Below are positions 1 through 10,034 of a DNA stretch of 64,000 nucleotides, piece by piece. Source of the stretch: Diaporthe sp. PMI_573 (Eukaryota > Ascomycota > Sordariomycetes > Diaporthales > Diaporthaceae); NCBI GenBank assembly GCA_021399435.1, contig JAJTUP010000038.1, positions 434,001 through 498,000 of the forward strand. The letters run 5' to 3'. The translations under genes and the position numbers were made by a program. How positions within the stretch are numbered: the first letter of the stretch is position 1; each line of letters opens with the position of its first letter. The notes under the pieces were generated by a model. That model was not told the DNA's origin and ran no database searches. It saw only the letters and a program-made list of their open reading frames with translations.

Positions 1-1251
1 ACGGTCCCTCATCTTCTGAAAGACCATTTCCGACTCGAACTTAAAATTGACAAATATCGACAGGGTCGTCGAGTCATCTTCTACTGCTTTGTGTTCGATT
101 GTCCCAACCGTGGAAAAGTTGAGAGACAACACATCGATTAAAAAAGAAGCCTCTGGACCTTTTCCTTGAAGCTTTGTTCTTGCATAACGACAACCACATT
201 GAGCTAGACTCGAGCAGGACGGGCAAGCCATAGCCTACCGCATGGGCTTAGCCTTTAGCCATCATGCAGCCAGAGTAGTGTCGTCCACGGGAAGCTCCCC
301 GCGCACAAGGTTGACTCTGGTCCCCCACAACACAACATTCGGGCGGCTACCTGCAGAGTAAGCGCGGCAACGACTGGTCGCCCGACCTGCATCATGTAGG
401 GTCGCTGCTTTGGAGGTTGGAACAAGGGCGACTTGACTCACCCTCCAAAGTTTGATCATCTCCCCAGCCACTCGCATTGTGGAAATCGAATAGAATTTGG
501 CGAGAACTGAACACCATTCGAGCAGCCAGCAGATAACAACATCCTGCAGACAGTCTGGCCGGCTCTGGTCTGGACGAGGGCCTGGGCGAGACCCCTCCAG
601 GCATCGACACTGGCCCAGTGGGACAAGTCCCGAGTCACACTCGTGCAGGACCATCGCCTTCATCTATCTCAAGCTCCCGTCGTGGTTCGCCAGGCCGTCC
701 TACCTCGGCGAGAGTGGAGGGAGTGTTCGTGCGTAGGACGCCCATTGGGACAGCGCCATTGCCCCTCCAGCGAATCATGGCCTGTAAGTGCTCACTTACA
801 GGGGACCGCAGTGCCTGCCAAGCCTCTTTTGGCATGAAAGCGGCTAGTTGCACAAGACCAGCATTAGGGTTACTCGCTGTTAAGCGATGCCCCCTCGTTG
901 CCCTTTGCTCAAGGACGGTCCCCTGGTTTATCGTCCCTTCCCGGCATGTTTCTTAATAAAGGTTGCCGCGAGGACGTTTCCAGGTTCAAACCTCCTGGGC
1001 TGTGTGTCATGCCCTCACCTAGTGTTTCCGCTTCAGCTGCGTCGAGTTGAGCGTCGTCGTCATTCCAGGCGGCAGAGGACCGAGAGACCCGTGGCCACGC
1101 GTGTACGCCTCGGTGCCATGCCTTGTGCTCTTATCTTGTGACAGCTTGTCTCCCCGGTCATTCATGATAGAGATGTTGTTCGGAACTTTTTTTCCTTTGA
1201 CCAGCCTCATGCTAAGACTCTGAAAAAAAATCAATATTGACGATCATCAAT
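1..1251. other. Intergenic, left edge
   Basis: No convincing gene. The short open frames overlap one another on both strands, lack recognisable domains and have no consistent codon bias. The last few hundred bases should contain the promoter and 5' UTR of the lipase gene that starts at 1252. Confidence 0.6.
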
Positions 1252-3221
1252 ATGGGTTGGTTCTCTCGCAATAAGACCAACAAGTTACAGCCTCGGTCTG
1301 GAGGGCCGCTCCCTGTACCGGCTGATGCGCGGCCGAGCGAAGGCCGCCTCCCTCCAGCACCGTACCATGCCCCGCAGACATCAGGCATCACGGACTCAAC
1401 CTCATTATGTCCTGACTTCCAGCCTGCTGGCTACCTGCCAGCTCCTCCGGACTGGAATGCAGGGTCTTCACCACCCCCGCCATACCCATATCAACAACAT
1501 TCACAGCAAGCACCAGTGGTGGTAAATCAGCATTATTACATGCTGGCACCGCCGCCGTCCAATGGAGACTTTCAGGCACACCAAGGAAATCCTGTGCCTT
1601 TGTCAAAGTTGATCATCGGATCTGCGGTCAATCTCGCCGACCATCTCATGCCTGGGGTCGTCCCCGCCTTGCTAAACGACGGCTTGAACCTTCGTGGTGG
1701 AGAATGCAACCAGTTTGCTGGCCCGGGAGCCGCAGCCCTGAACCAGCTTGGCGACAGGTTCAACGATGTAATGACCCAGATTGACCGGGATCGATACGCA
1801 GGAAATGAGAGAGACTTGTTCACCTACCGTCCGGACTCGGACTCAGACTCGTCGACAGGAACCACTACAAGAGGCCAGCTGGGCAGACCAAGGAAGAACC
1901 AGTCCTCCCACCACAGAGGGCATGCTACCTCGAAGGGGCAGACTGCAGCCGTGGCTGCCAGTGTCCTGTCCGGCAATTATTTTGCAAAGGTGGAGCTATA
2001 TGCCAACTCCCGGCTGCCTATGGATCTCCCACCGCTTAGGCTGTATATCCCGACATGGCCTCTGCTATGCTTGGCCGCGCAGTACTCGGACCGAGTCTAC
2101 GAGAAGGCTCGAGGTGCGGAGAAGGATGTTCAGGTGGGAGCAAATTACTCTAGTGGTACGCGGGCCATGGTGATCAAATCAGTCCCCATGGACCATATGA
2201 ACACCATCGTCTTCGCAATCAGGGGAACAGCCACGTTCATGGACTGGGCTGTGAACTTGAACACAGCGCCATCTTCGCCAGCCGGGTTTTTGGTGAGCAA
2301 TTAATTCCCTATGAACTTGACAAATAGGCCACACGTCACTAACACACATCTCAAAAGGACGACGCCGGCAACTACTGCCACACGGGCTTCCTCACCGCCG
2401 CCCGGAAGATGATCAAGCCAGTAGCCGCCCGCCTCCGCCAGCTCCTCCAGGAGGACCCGGGCCGCGCGTCCTACAGCCTCCTCATCACGGGCCACTCGGC
2501 CGGGGGCGCGGTGGCGGCCCTGCTCTACGCGCACATGCTGTCCGAGTCCCGGCAGGCCCAGTCCGAGCTCAGCTCGCTGACGAGCTGCTTCCGGCGCGTG
2601 CACTGCGTGACCTTTGGGGCTCCCCCCGTCTCCCTCCTACCGCTGCAGAAGCCCGAGGGCGCCCGCGCCGTCGAGCTGCGCAAGAGCATCTTTCTTAGTT
2701 TTGTCAACGAGGGCGACCCCGTCGCTAGGGCGGACAAGGCGTACGTGCGGAGTTTGTTGGAGTTGTTCGCTACGCCTGCGCCTGCGACGTCCTCGTCGTC
2801 GGCTGCGGGACTCGCGAAGCCCCCTTCCAAGATTGCACTGCTCGAATGTCCCAAGCAGAAGGCTTCCAAGAGCTCGCTGGCGTCGGCCAAGTCCGGCAAG
2901 TCGTCGAAGTCGTCGAAGGCCAGGGGGGCGGGCAACTCGGCAGCGAGCAGCAACAACAAAAAGCCGGTGTGGAAGGTGCCGCCGAGCCCGCTCAGTAACG
3001 CGGGGAGGATCGTGGTGCTGCGGTCGGGGGACCAGAAGGCGCGGCTCAAGGGGAAGAAGACAGTGGAGGAGCGGCTGAACGAGGGGGTCGTGGCGCAGGT
3101 GGCGACGGACGAGCAGCTCCGGAGCGTCATCTGGGGAGACCCCGTGGCCCACATGATGAAGCTGTATGCGGGGCGGTTGGAGATATTGGCCGTCGGGGCT
3201 GTGACGGCGAAGGGGTACTGA
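1252..3221 (+). CDS. Class-3 lipase (alpha/beta hydrolase) family protein, 634 aa
   Basis: Two exons, 1252-2292 and 2358-3221. The 65-nt intron has a GTGAGC donor, a CACTAAC branch site and an AAAAG acceptor, and it joins GFL to DDAGNYCHTGF in phase 0. The open frame extends upstream to a TTG at 1237, but the first ATG is 1252. Residues 1-110 are proline-rich and disordered. The lipase core holds VFAIRGT (oxyanion region) and the nucleophile elbow GHSAG with Ser near residue 394. Likely acid and base are in the GDPVAR and VAHMMKLY segments. No signal peptide is visible, so the protein is probably cytosolic or membrane-peripheral. A Ser/Lys-rich insertion (about residues 500-560) splits the C-terminal part. 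Known: family members hydrolyse acylglycerols or phospholipids. The substrate here is unknown. It converges with the J-domain gene. Confidence 0.88.
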
Positions 3222-4065
3222 AAGGGGAGACTGGTCCACAGCACGGTCCGAGTAAAACACCAAGCAGTGGTGGGTTGGAGGGTGTTTTTATAATGGGATG
3301 ATGGGATGATGATGCTTACGAAGTCCATGACAACTCATTTTATGATACCTATCAGCCGCGGTGTTCAGGTGCCGGTTTCACCATCATTCATCTATATCAT
3401 ATCACGGAGTCGAAGAATGCAGAAGGGCTTCAGAACATGAGCAAGTGGAGGCATTCTCGCTATTTAGGTGGACAGGTTATCCGTCTTAAAATGAACATAT
3501 TTCTGTTTATTGTTATTTGTGAGCATCTTTGTTCAACGTTTCAAATGCAACAGCGAGCATCTCAACTGTTCCAGCGCAAATTACTCTACGAAATAGTCAC
3601 GGGTTTCCCTTACTCTGAGGCGACGTGTGGATCTGCCACCCCGAGGCGGTCATATATACATACCTACAGCCTCGTAAGTTCATATTAGCCTTCAGAAGAT
3701 GCCTTTAGAACTACAACCACGCCATCCAATATACCCAAGTACTAGTATTGTCTGTCAGAATAGAATCTTGGTGGTTAGATGAGCATACATCTCTGACCTG
3801 CGCGACTAAAGGAAGTAATGGCTGGGACACGGCGCAGACCACTCCGTCACAGGATATGCAGAAAACAGCACACCGGCACAAATAGTTAAGAATCTAGTCA
3901 CACTTCGAAACTCGCAACACAAATCTAAGTGCTTTCGTTTTTAATCCGTGTATGTAGGCCGTCCCTTACACAAATCTAATTTCCCTTGTTTTCGTGACAT
4001 TGTTCAGAAACACCACCTAGCTGCCAAAGTTGGACACAAATCAAAGAGATAAACTCAGTGCCTAA
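3222..4065. other. Intergenic between convergent genes
   Basis: AT-richer sequence between the 3' ends of the lipase (+) and the J-domain gene (-). It should hold both 3' UTRs. A short run of GATGGGAT-like units lies near 3290-3312. No gene was recognised. Confidence 0.6.
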
Positions 4066-5158
4066 CTACTCGTAGACCCTCCTACCAACTCTAACTATGA
4101 CATTGCAGAAAGAACCAAAGAACGACTTAATCGGCTCAGAATACTCAGCAACCTTCTTCTTGGTGACGAACCAAGCGGATGAAAGACCACCAATAAATTG
4201 ATCATTTGCTGATGCAAAAGCACTGGTGGTTTCCGGCTCGGACTCGATATTCACTGTGACCCGCGGCCCTGCGGGCCTGGCCTCGGGTTTCACTTTCAGA
4301 TGATCTGTCTTGTCCATCGGCTTCTCAGTCTCGGTCACCACTGGCTTCTCAGTCTCGGTCGCCACTGGCTTCTCAGTCTCGGTCACCACCGGCTGCTCAG
4401 TCTCGGTCACCACTGGCTTCTCAGTCTCGGTCGCCACTGGCTGCTCAGTCTCGGTCACCACTGGCTGCTCGACCTTGACCTTGACCTTGACCTTTATCTG
4501 CTCATCCTCCGGGGCCGACGGCTTCGGGTCGGCCTTTTTCTCAGGGGCTGGCTTCTTCTTCCCGAACTTCTCTGCGTATTGTCTCTCGGCCTTTTGCCTC
4601 CTGATCTCTCGATATTCTTCGCGAAACGCATCATGGCAGGTCTGGAACGGCCACTTCCCCTTGATCCTGTGCTCCTTGTCATACTCGCAGCGCAGCCTTC
4701 CGTTCAAGAGTGTGTCAAATATCTCATGCGTGGCCAAGTACTTTTCAAGAACCTCCCCCCGGTCACCCTCCACTTTGTCCTGCAATCATATAGGTCAGTG
4801 GAGAGTAAACTACGGGGAAATCGAGGAAATCCCATCTCATCAAGCAAATAAAAGCATCTTTGGAATGTTTGCTCACCGGATGGTTCTCGCGGTTAAATTT
4901 CTTCTTTATTTGCCTCAGAGTCGTATCGTCTACCAAAGGATCGACACCCAGCATCTCATAGTAATTCGGGGGCTTCGGGAGCTTGACGACCGCCACAGGC
5001 TTCGCTCTTTCCGTCCGCATGGGAGCCTCATTCAGCAGGAGCAATGCAACAGTGTGAAAGCCAATGAATATCACCGCAAAGGCGAGGATCAAGCAGCAGA
5101 AGAGAGAAGGGCAGCATGATCTCTTACGCCGGACGCGAGGAGACAACGAGCGGGCCAT
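4066..5158 (-). CDS. Membrane-anchored J-domain (DnaJ-like) protein with TETE repeats, 331 aa
   Basis: Exon 1 is 5158-4877 and exon 2 is 4779-4066. The 97-nt intron (GTGAGC...TTGCAG) falls between HP and D of the HPD motif, so the J domain is complete only after splicing. A basic N-terminus is followed by one transmembrane helix (about residues 15-42). The J domain starts near residue 62 (NYYEMLGV) and HPD is at 93-95. A charged linker then leads to six to seven 8-residue repeats of the type [QK]PV[VA]TETE, encoded by a 24-bp minisatellite, and to a basic, amphipathic C-terminus. Known: J domains stimulate Hsp70 ATPase activity. Inferred: a type-II membrane co-chaperone, perhaps ER or mitochondrial. 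The client and compartment are unknown. Confidence 0.8.
4319..4469. repeat. 24-bp coding minisatellite
   Basis: Six near-identical 24-bp units plus a partial one, with plus-strand core CTTCTCAGTCTCGGTC. They lie in the second exon of the J-domain gene and encode its TETE repeats in frame. Units differ mainly at GTCACC versus GTCGCC and at CTTC versus CTGC. Confidence 0.95.
4471..4495. repeat. 6-bp tandem repeat (GACCTT)
   Basis: About four copies of GACCTT directly beside the minisatellite. On the minus strand they encode alternating Lys-Val in the J-domain protein. Confidence 0.9.
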
Positions 5159-6902
5159 TCTCCTTCACTTCGATGCTTGTCTTGGCCTTGTCGCTCGGTT
5201 ATGTGGCTCCTGACTGGTAATTTGGGCGATACTTGTCTGATCATAGAGGAGAGTTCAAGGAAGCGAATCTATTTTCAGGGAGAAGAAAAGGGCAAGAAAT
5301 TCGCCGATATCAGACCTGGTTGGGGAATTTACAGGTGTTCAGAGGTGCTTTTTACTTTCAAAGAGCCCTTCCAAAGAATACAGAAAAGCTAGGTTAAAAA
5401 ATGATTAGTTTTTGCTGCAGCTGCAGAAGGCTGACCGCAAGGGGAGGGGGCTTGCTTTGTCTTAGCAAAGGGGCCACAAAGCAATGTGAATCCACCACAA
5501 AGCCACATGGATCCCGACAAGTGCAAACGGCGAATCCGCTCCCGTGCTGGAAGAATTGGGCGCCTTTTGTCTCAGGTCTCAACACTACGTCTGTTTCATT
5601 CTCATACACATGCTCAAATATTAGCGGTATAACAGAGGATGTAGGGGAAATCAGCCACAGCAAGGGAGTAGTGAGGGGAGCACATGCATTGCTAAGCCAG
5701 TAGAGATTGAGTTGACCACATGCAAGATCAGACAGATCGCATATTCCAGCGTGCAAAGATTCTAGACTCGTCTCGTACGATCTGGGAGCCCAGCTTCATC
5801 ATGTGTGTCCGCAAACAAGAACGGCCCAGGCTGCTTATCCAAGACGTGTTCACGCATACTAGGCCCAGATGTTGCAACAAATAAATTTCTATTTCCAATT
5901 ATCAAAAACTGAACCACTTGGACATCCCCAATTCTTCCTGCCAAAGCTGCTGCGAAATCCTACTGACGCTACATGAATTGCACGCCCCTTCACCCACCAG
6001 CGCTGCGAATGACTGACTACGGCTGGTCCGCAGGAACAAAGGATCATAACTACACACCAGGGAGAAAATCTTGTCACGATATAGGGTAGCCAATGCACAG
6101 CGCATTGGCAGCTGCTTTTGTGTATGACAAATCTACAATAGGAAGAGATGCTCAACATGTCAGGCGAGTGTCAACAGCTACGCGCATAGCCAATCACGCC
6201 ATGCACTCAGTTAGTACTGCGGCGCCGAGACCATGGCGGTGAGAGCAGGCGGGACAGAAGACATGAGCAGGGGACGGCTGCCCTACGCGGCGGAGGAGGC
6301 ATATCTTCAATCCCGACTACAGGTGGCTTGAGACGGGCCCACACAACTCATGCAACCCCTCGCATAGGTAGTAGAAGGCGAGGCAGGAGACATCATCACA
6401 CAATCACAGTTACAACACAGATGCAACCCAATTATAAGGAGAACAAGAAAACTTTTCCGATTGCATTCGACATAACCTACTTTGCACAACCACATTCACA
6501 TGCCTAAGCTGACGGGCGGGGGATCCAGAAAACTGCCTATGAACAGAGATGACATTTCGCCCACCAAAGGGATCCAACGGTCAGAGCAGCAAGGCCCTTT
6601 CTCCGGACGACACAGATAGGCTCCAAGACGCAGGCAACAGACACAGTAGCAGTAACAGGCAGGAGACGCGAGATGGACAGCGCCCGACCCCACTTCGTTT
6701 GTCCACGAAACCCCCAGGACCCGTCGACGTTGGGCATGATATGTTCGAGCCCGAACACCATCAGCCAAATCAGCGAGTGTGAGGGAGACCGAGACCTTGT
6801 TGGCAGGAGAGTCGGAAACCGCACAAGACAGCCACAGCCACAGCCGAACGCAAGACGCAACGCAGAAAGCAACAGCAACGGAGACAACGACGACAGGCAC
6901 AA
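5159..6902. other. Intergenic between two minus-strand genes
   Basis: It holds the promoter and 5' UTR of the J-domain gene and, near 6902, the 3' UTR of the AcrB-like gene. The open frames here have no recognisable domain or codon bias. Nothing else was identified. Confidence 0.6.
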
Positions 6903-9900
6903 CTAGACGCTCAACAAGCCCTTCTTGGGATAAGGGCTCGTCGGGTCCTTGTTGCTCCCCTCGCTGCTCGCGACACCGCTCCGCACGGAACCGGAACCGG
7001 AACCAGAACCAGACCCAGACCCGGAGCCAGAGCCGGAGTTGGAGTGGGAGCCAGACACCTTGCGGGCGGGCGGAAACGGCGGGAACCCGGGGGGGCTCCG
7101 GACGTCGCCGTTGCCACCACCAGCAGCAGTAGCCGGGTAGGCGTACTGGCCAAAGGGGCTCTGGCTCGCCGACGCGGTGTGCGAGGGCGGGAGGAAGGGC
7201 GCGGCTGTGGCGTTGATGGTGCTGCTGCCGCCCCTCGCCATCGCGGCAGCCGCGTTGATGTAGGCGCTGCTGTTGTTGTTGGAGCCGTTGCTGCCGTCGT
7301 TCTCGTCGTCGGTGGACTGCGTGAAGCCGGAGACGTCGCTCAGCATGGACGAGGAGCGGCCCCTGGACTTGCGCGGCAGCGGCACGTGCGACGGGTGCTG
7401 GTACTGCGGGAAGGTGCCGTGCGAGAAGAGCTGGTTGGGGGCCGGGGCCGGGGCCGGGGCCGGGGCCGTCGCGAGCGTCGCGTTGGGCAGGGCTGCCGAG
7501 GTTGCCGGGGACCACGTGTGGTTTGGCGCGTACTGCGGCCACTGCGAGGCTGCGTTGTGGTAGGCGGCGGCCTCCTGTCGCTCGTAGAAGGCGGCATACT
7601 CGGACTGGTTGAAGTTGTTGAGTATGCCCTCCAGCATGGTGGCCATGTTGGCTGCGTTTTGCGTCTTGTCGTCGTTGTGGGCGCGCGCGATTGCCAGACG
7701 GTCGGCGTACTCCTTCTCCCTGCGGCCAGCTTCGCCCTCGAAGGCTGCTGTCTCTTGTCGGCGGCGGTCGGCCTCGTCGAGACCGCGGGCATTGGCATCT
7801 GTTATGCGCAAATGCTCACCGTCAACCTTGTTGAGCCGGGCGGCGATCTTGGTCCGCTTGGCCTGCAGGCTCGTCTGCTCGTCGTCCAGGGCCTTAGCGT
7901 CCTGATCCACAGAGTTTTTGAAGCTCTTGAACGCGCCCTTGGCCTGGTCGAATTGCCCCTTCTCCGAGTTGTACTGGCCCTGCTTCTTACGATAGTCTGC
8001 CAAAACTTCCTCCGGGATAGACTGCAATTCCTTGACCTGCTCCTGAAGTTCCGCGATGGCCTGCTCTGCCTGTTTCTGCTGTGTCATGTTCTGTGCGATC
8101 TTCTGCCTCAATTTCTCGTCATTGCCACCGGCGGATTGCACCGCCGAAGTCAGCCTGTCAATGTCCTTCTTGAGCGCGTTCGTCTTCCGGTTATTGTCCC
8201 TCCTGAGTGACTTGAGCCTAGCCTTTTCGTCATTCAGTTTCTGTTCCAGGCCGGCGATTGAAGTCCTCAGGGTTGTCGCAGGAGACTGGTGCCGATACTG
8301 AGAGCGAGGGGCCGGGGCCTTTAATGCGTCATTGTCCTTGATCTTGGCCGGGATGGTCCTGAGGCTGGTCGAGAAGATGGCCTTGCCGGTACGAGTGCTC
8401 ACGAACTCGCACTCATAATTCGACATGGGTGTCAGGCCGAAAATATCGCCTGTCCATCTCGTTCCCTGGACTCCTTCCTCCTCCCCGTCATCTATCGGCA
8501 TAATGCGCGTCGGCTGCCAGATAGCATTGTTAACCTTCACGTAGAAAGGCTTGGAGGTGTCAAGATATGAGTGCCCCTTCCCATCGCTGTCTTGGTCAGT
8601 ATCCTCAGTTGGAGGTTGGTCGGGGAAAGGACTTGTGTTGAAGCAGACTGTGTCGCAACCAACATAGCAAATCCAAACCTGTTCCGGCTGCGTATTGAAA
8701 GGCGCGTTCCCTAGGTTGTGAATGTCCGTCGCATTGGAGCCCGCTGACTCCGTTGCTGCATGTGAGAGCTCATACTCCTTCACCATAACAATCTTTGTGC
8801 TCGCCAAAGCTGCCCAAAGCGGTTGTCGAATGCGTACTTGATGACTCTGTTTCCTCCTTTTTTTGTTCGATATAGTTGTGCTTGTCAATTGTCTATTCGC
8901 CTCGGACACGTCTGGAGGTGGTAATCCTCCCCCGTCCGTGCCTGTGTCCCCCGCAAAAGTCGGTGTCTTTCCAGCTTCTGGATCAGACTGACTCTGGGAT
9001 AGCAGGTCGCGTTTCTCGCGCCGAAGATACCATTCCCTGACATAACGGACAAGCCCTTGTACAAGGATATGTATGGCCAAGGTGCTCCGGAAAAGCCCCT
9101 TTGGTCCTTTTCTCTCGAAGCTGATCGAAACGGGTTTGAGGTCGTCGGCATCCTGGCTGCCCCATTGGCCTCCGAAAAATGTCTTAAAATTGGAGTATCT
9201 GTTGATCGCCTGGTGATGCCCGAAATGGTTGAACAGAACAATACCCGCACAGAGGAAGATGTTATGTGTGGTGCCTGCTCTTGAGCTTGCGCCACCGCCC
9301 AAAGTCATGGCGATCACGACCTGTGCAAAATCCAGGATCAGATCCTGCAGGGGCATGAAGGCGAAGATGATGAGGAAGAACAGGTCCAGCCCGACCAGGG
9401 TCCACAGATTCGGGGCACCCGGGCCGTCGAAGATCTCTGTGAGGCTGAGGCCGGAGCTGGTGGTTACGGGCGGGACGAAGGTCAGGAGGGTGAAGAGCAT
9501 GTAGATGCTCGACAGGGCGACGGGGGACAGCTGCATGAGAATGATGAGGATGGCGATGGTGTCATGCAGGGGGCACGATCGGAGGACGGTGAAGGCGAGG
9601 TCGATGAAGCCGGTGTCGCGGTGGACGTTGTTGTTCTTGGCGGCGTTGACGTCGATACGGCGGTGGGCATCCTCAGCGGCGGCGGTGAGGGAGACCGACT
9701 CGGAGGAGGAGGTCTCGGAATAGGCGGCTACCGAGGGCCTTCGGGCAGTGTCGAGGGACATGTCGTCGGAGCCGTGGAGGTAGCCGTTCCCATTTCCGTT
9801 CCCGTTTGCACACGGGGTCGAGGTGTTCGGAAGAGGCGAGGGGAGCGGCAGGGGAGCGGCGTGTTCGGAATAGGAGGACTGGGGGTGAGGCCGGGGGCTG

Positions 9901-10034
9901 CCATCGGATCTGATCTCATTCCTGCTCTTTTGCTTGACGATGCGCTTTCCTGGACCTACAAGCCCGTTCTCGTGTCGAGTGTCGCGATTGTTGGCCGCTC
10001 CCTGCTGTCGCTTAGCCGAGGAGGCGCGAGGCAT
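6903..10034 (-). CDS. acrB: AcrB-like ubiquitination-network membrane protein, 1043 aa
   Basis: Single-exon frame. The frame opens further upstream (to 10148), but I chose the ATG at 10034 because MPRASSAKRQQ...HENGLVGPGKR is the N-terminus I expect for this fungal family. A polar N-terminus (1-150) precedes about three to four hydrophobic helices (roughly 155-290). A beta-rich, Ig/FN3-like stretch follows near 450-565, then a long coiled coil (about 588-805). The low-complexity tail has Ala-Pro and Gly-Ser runs encoded by hexanucleotide repeats. Known: AcrB of Aspergillus nidulans has transmembrane segments plus a coiled coil and acts genetically with the CreB/CreC deubiquitination system in carbon and nitrogen regulation. 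Assignment rests on architecture and recall, not on a search. Confidence 0.8.
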   Translation of the reverse strand: MPRASSAKRQQGAANNRDTRHENGLVGPGKRIVKQKSRNEIRSDGSPRPHPQSSYSEHAAPLPLPSPLPNTSTPCANGNGNGNGYLHGSDDMSLDTARRPSVAAYSETSSSESVSLTAAAEDAHRRIDVNAAKNNNVHRDTGFIDLAFTVLRSCPLHDTIAILIILMQLSPVALSSIYMLFTLLTFVPPVTTSSGLSLTEIFDGPGAPNLWTLVGLDLFFLIIFAFMPLQDLILDFAQVVIAMTLGGGASSRAGTTHNIFLCAGIVLFNHFGHHQAINRYSNFKTFFGGQWGSQDADDLKPVSISFERKGPKGLFRSTLAIHILVQGLVRYVREWYLRREKRDLLSQSQSDPEAGKTPTFAGDTGTDGGGLPPPDVSEANRQLTSTTISNKKRRKQSHQVRIRQPLWAALASTKIVMVKEYELSHAATESAGSNATDIHNLGNAPFNTQPEQVWICYVGCDTVCFNTSPFPDQPPTEDTDQDSDGKGHSYLDTSKPFYVKVNNAIWQPTRIMPIDDGEEEGVQGTRWTGDIFGLTPMSNYECEFVSTRTGKAIFSTSLRTIPAKIKDNDALKAPAPRSQYRHQSPATTLRTSIAGLEQKLNDEKARLKSLRRDNNRKTNALKKDIDRLTSAVQSAGGNDEKLRQKIAQNMTQQKQAEQAIAELQEQVKELQSIPEEVLADYRKKQGQYNSEKGQFDQAKGAFKSFKNSVDQDAKALDDEQTSLQAKRTKIAARLNKVDGEHLRITDANARGLDEADRRRQETAAFEGEAGRREKEYADRLAIARAHNDDKTQNAANMATMLEGILNNFNQSEYAAFYERQEAAAYHNAASQWPQYAPNHTWSPATSAALPNATLATAPAPAPAPAPNQLFSHGTFPQYQHPSHVPLPRKSRGRSSSMLSDVSGFTQSTDDENDGSNGSNNNSSAYINAAAAMARGGSSTINATAAPFLPPSHTASASQSPFGQYAYPATAAGGGNGDVRSPPGFPPFPPARKVSGSHSNSGSGSGSGSGSGSGSGSVRSGVASSEGSNKDPTSPYPKKGLLSV
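6980..7045. repeat. Degenerate hexanucleotide repeat (Gly-Ser run)
   Basis: Repeated GGAACC/GGAGCC/AGACCC hexamers on the plus strand encode the Gly-Ser alternation near the C-terminus of the AcrB-like protein on the minus strand. Confidence 0.8.
7437..7466. repeat. (GGGGCC)5 repeat in coding DNA
   Basis: Five perfect GGGGCC units encode an Ala-Pro dipeptide run in the AcrB-like protein on the minus strand. The plus strand could fold as a G-quadruplex. Confidence 0.9.

Noticed and set aside
961..1010. tRNA-like B box (GGTTCAAACC)
   Set aside because: The surrounding bases do not form a T stem or acceptor stem. No other B-box candidate in the window folds by eye.
1237..1251. Extended start of the lipase at 1237
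   Set aside because: The upstream codon is TTG, not ATG. The first ATG is 1252.
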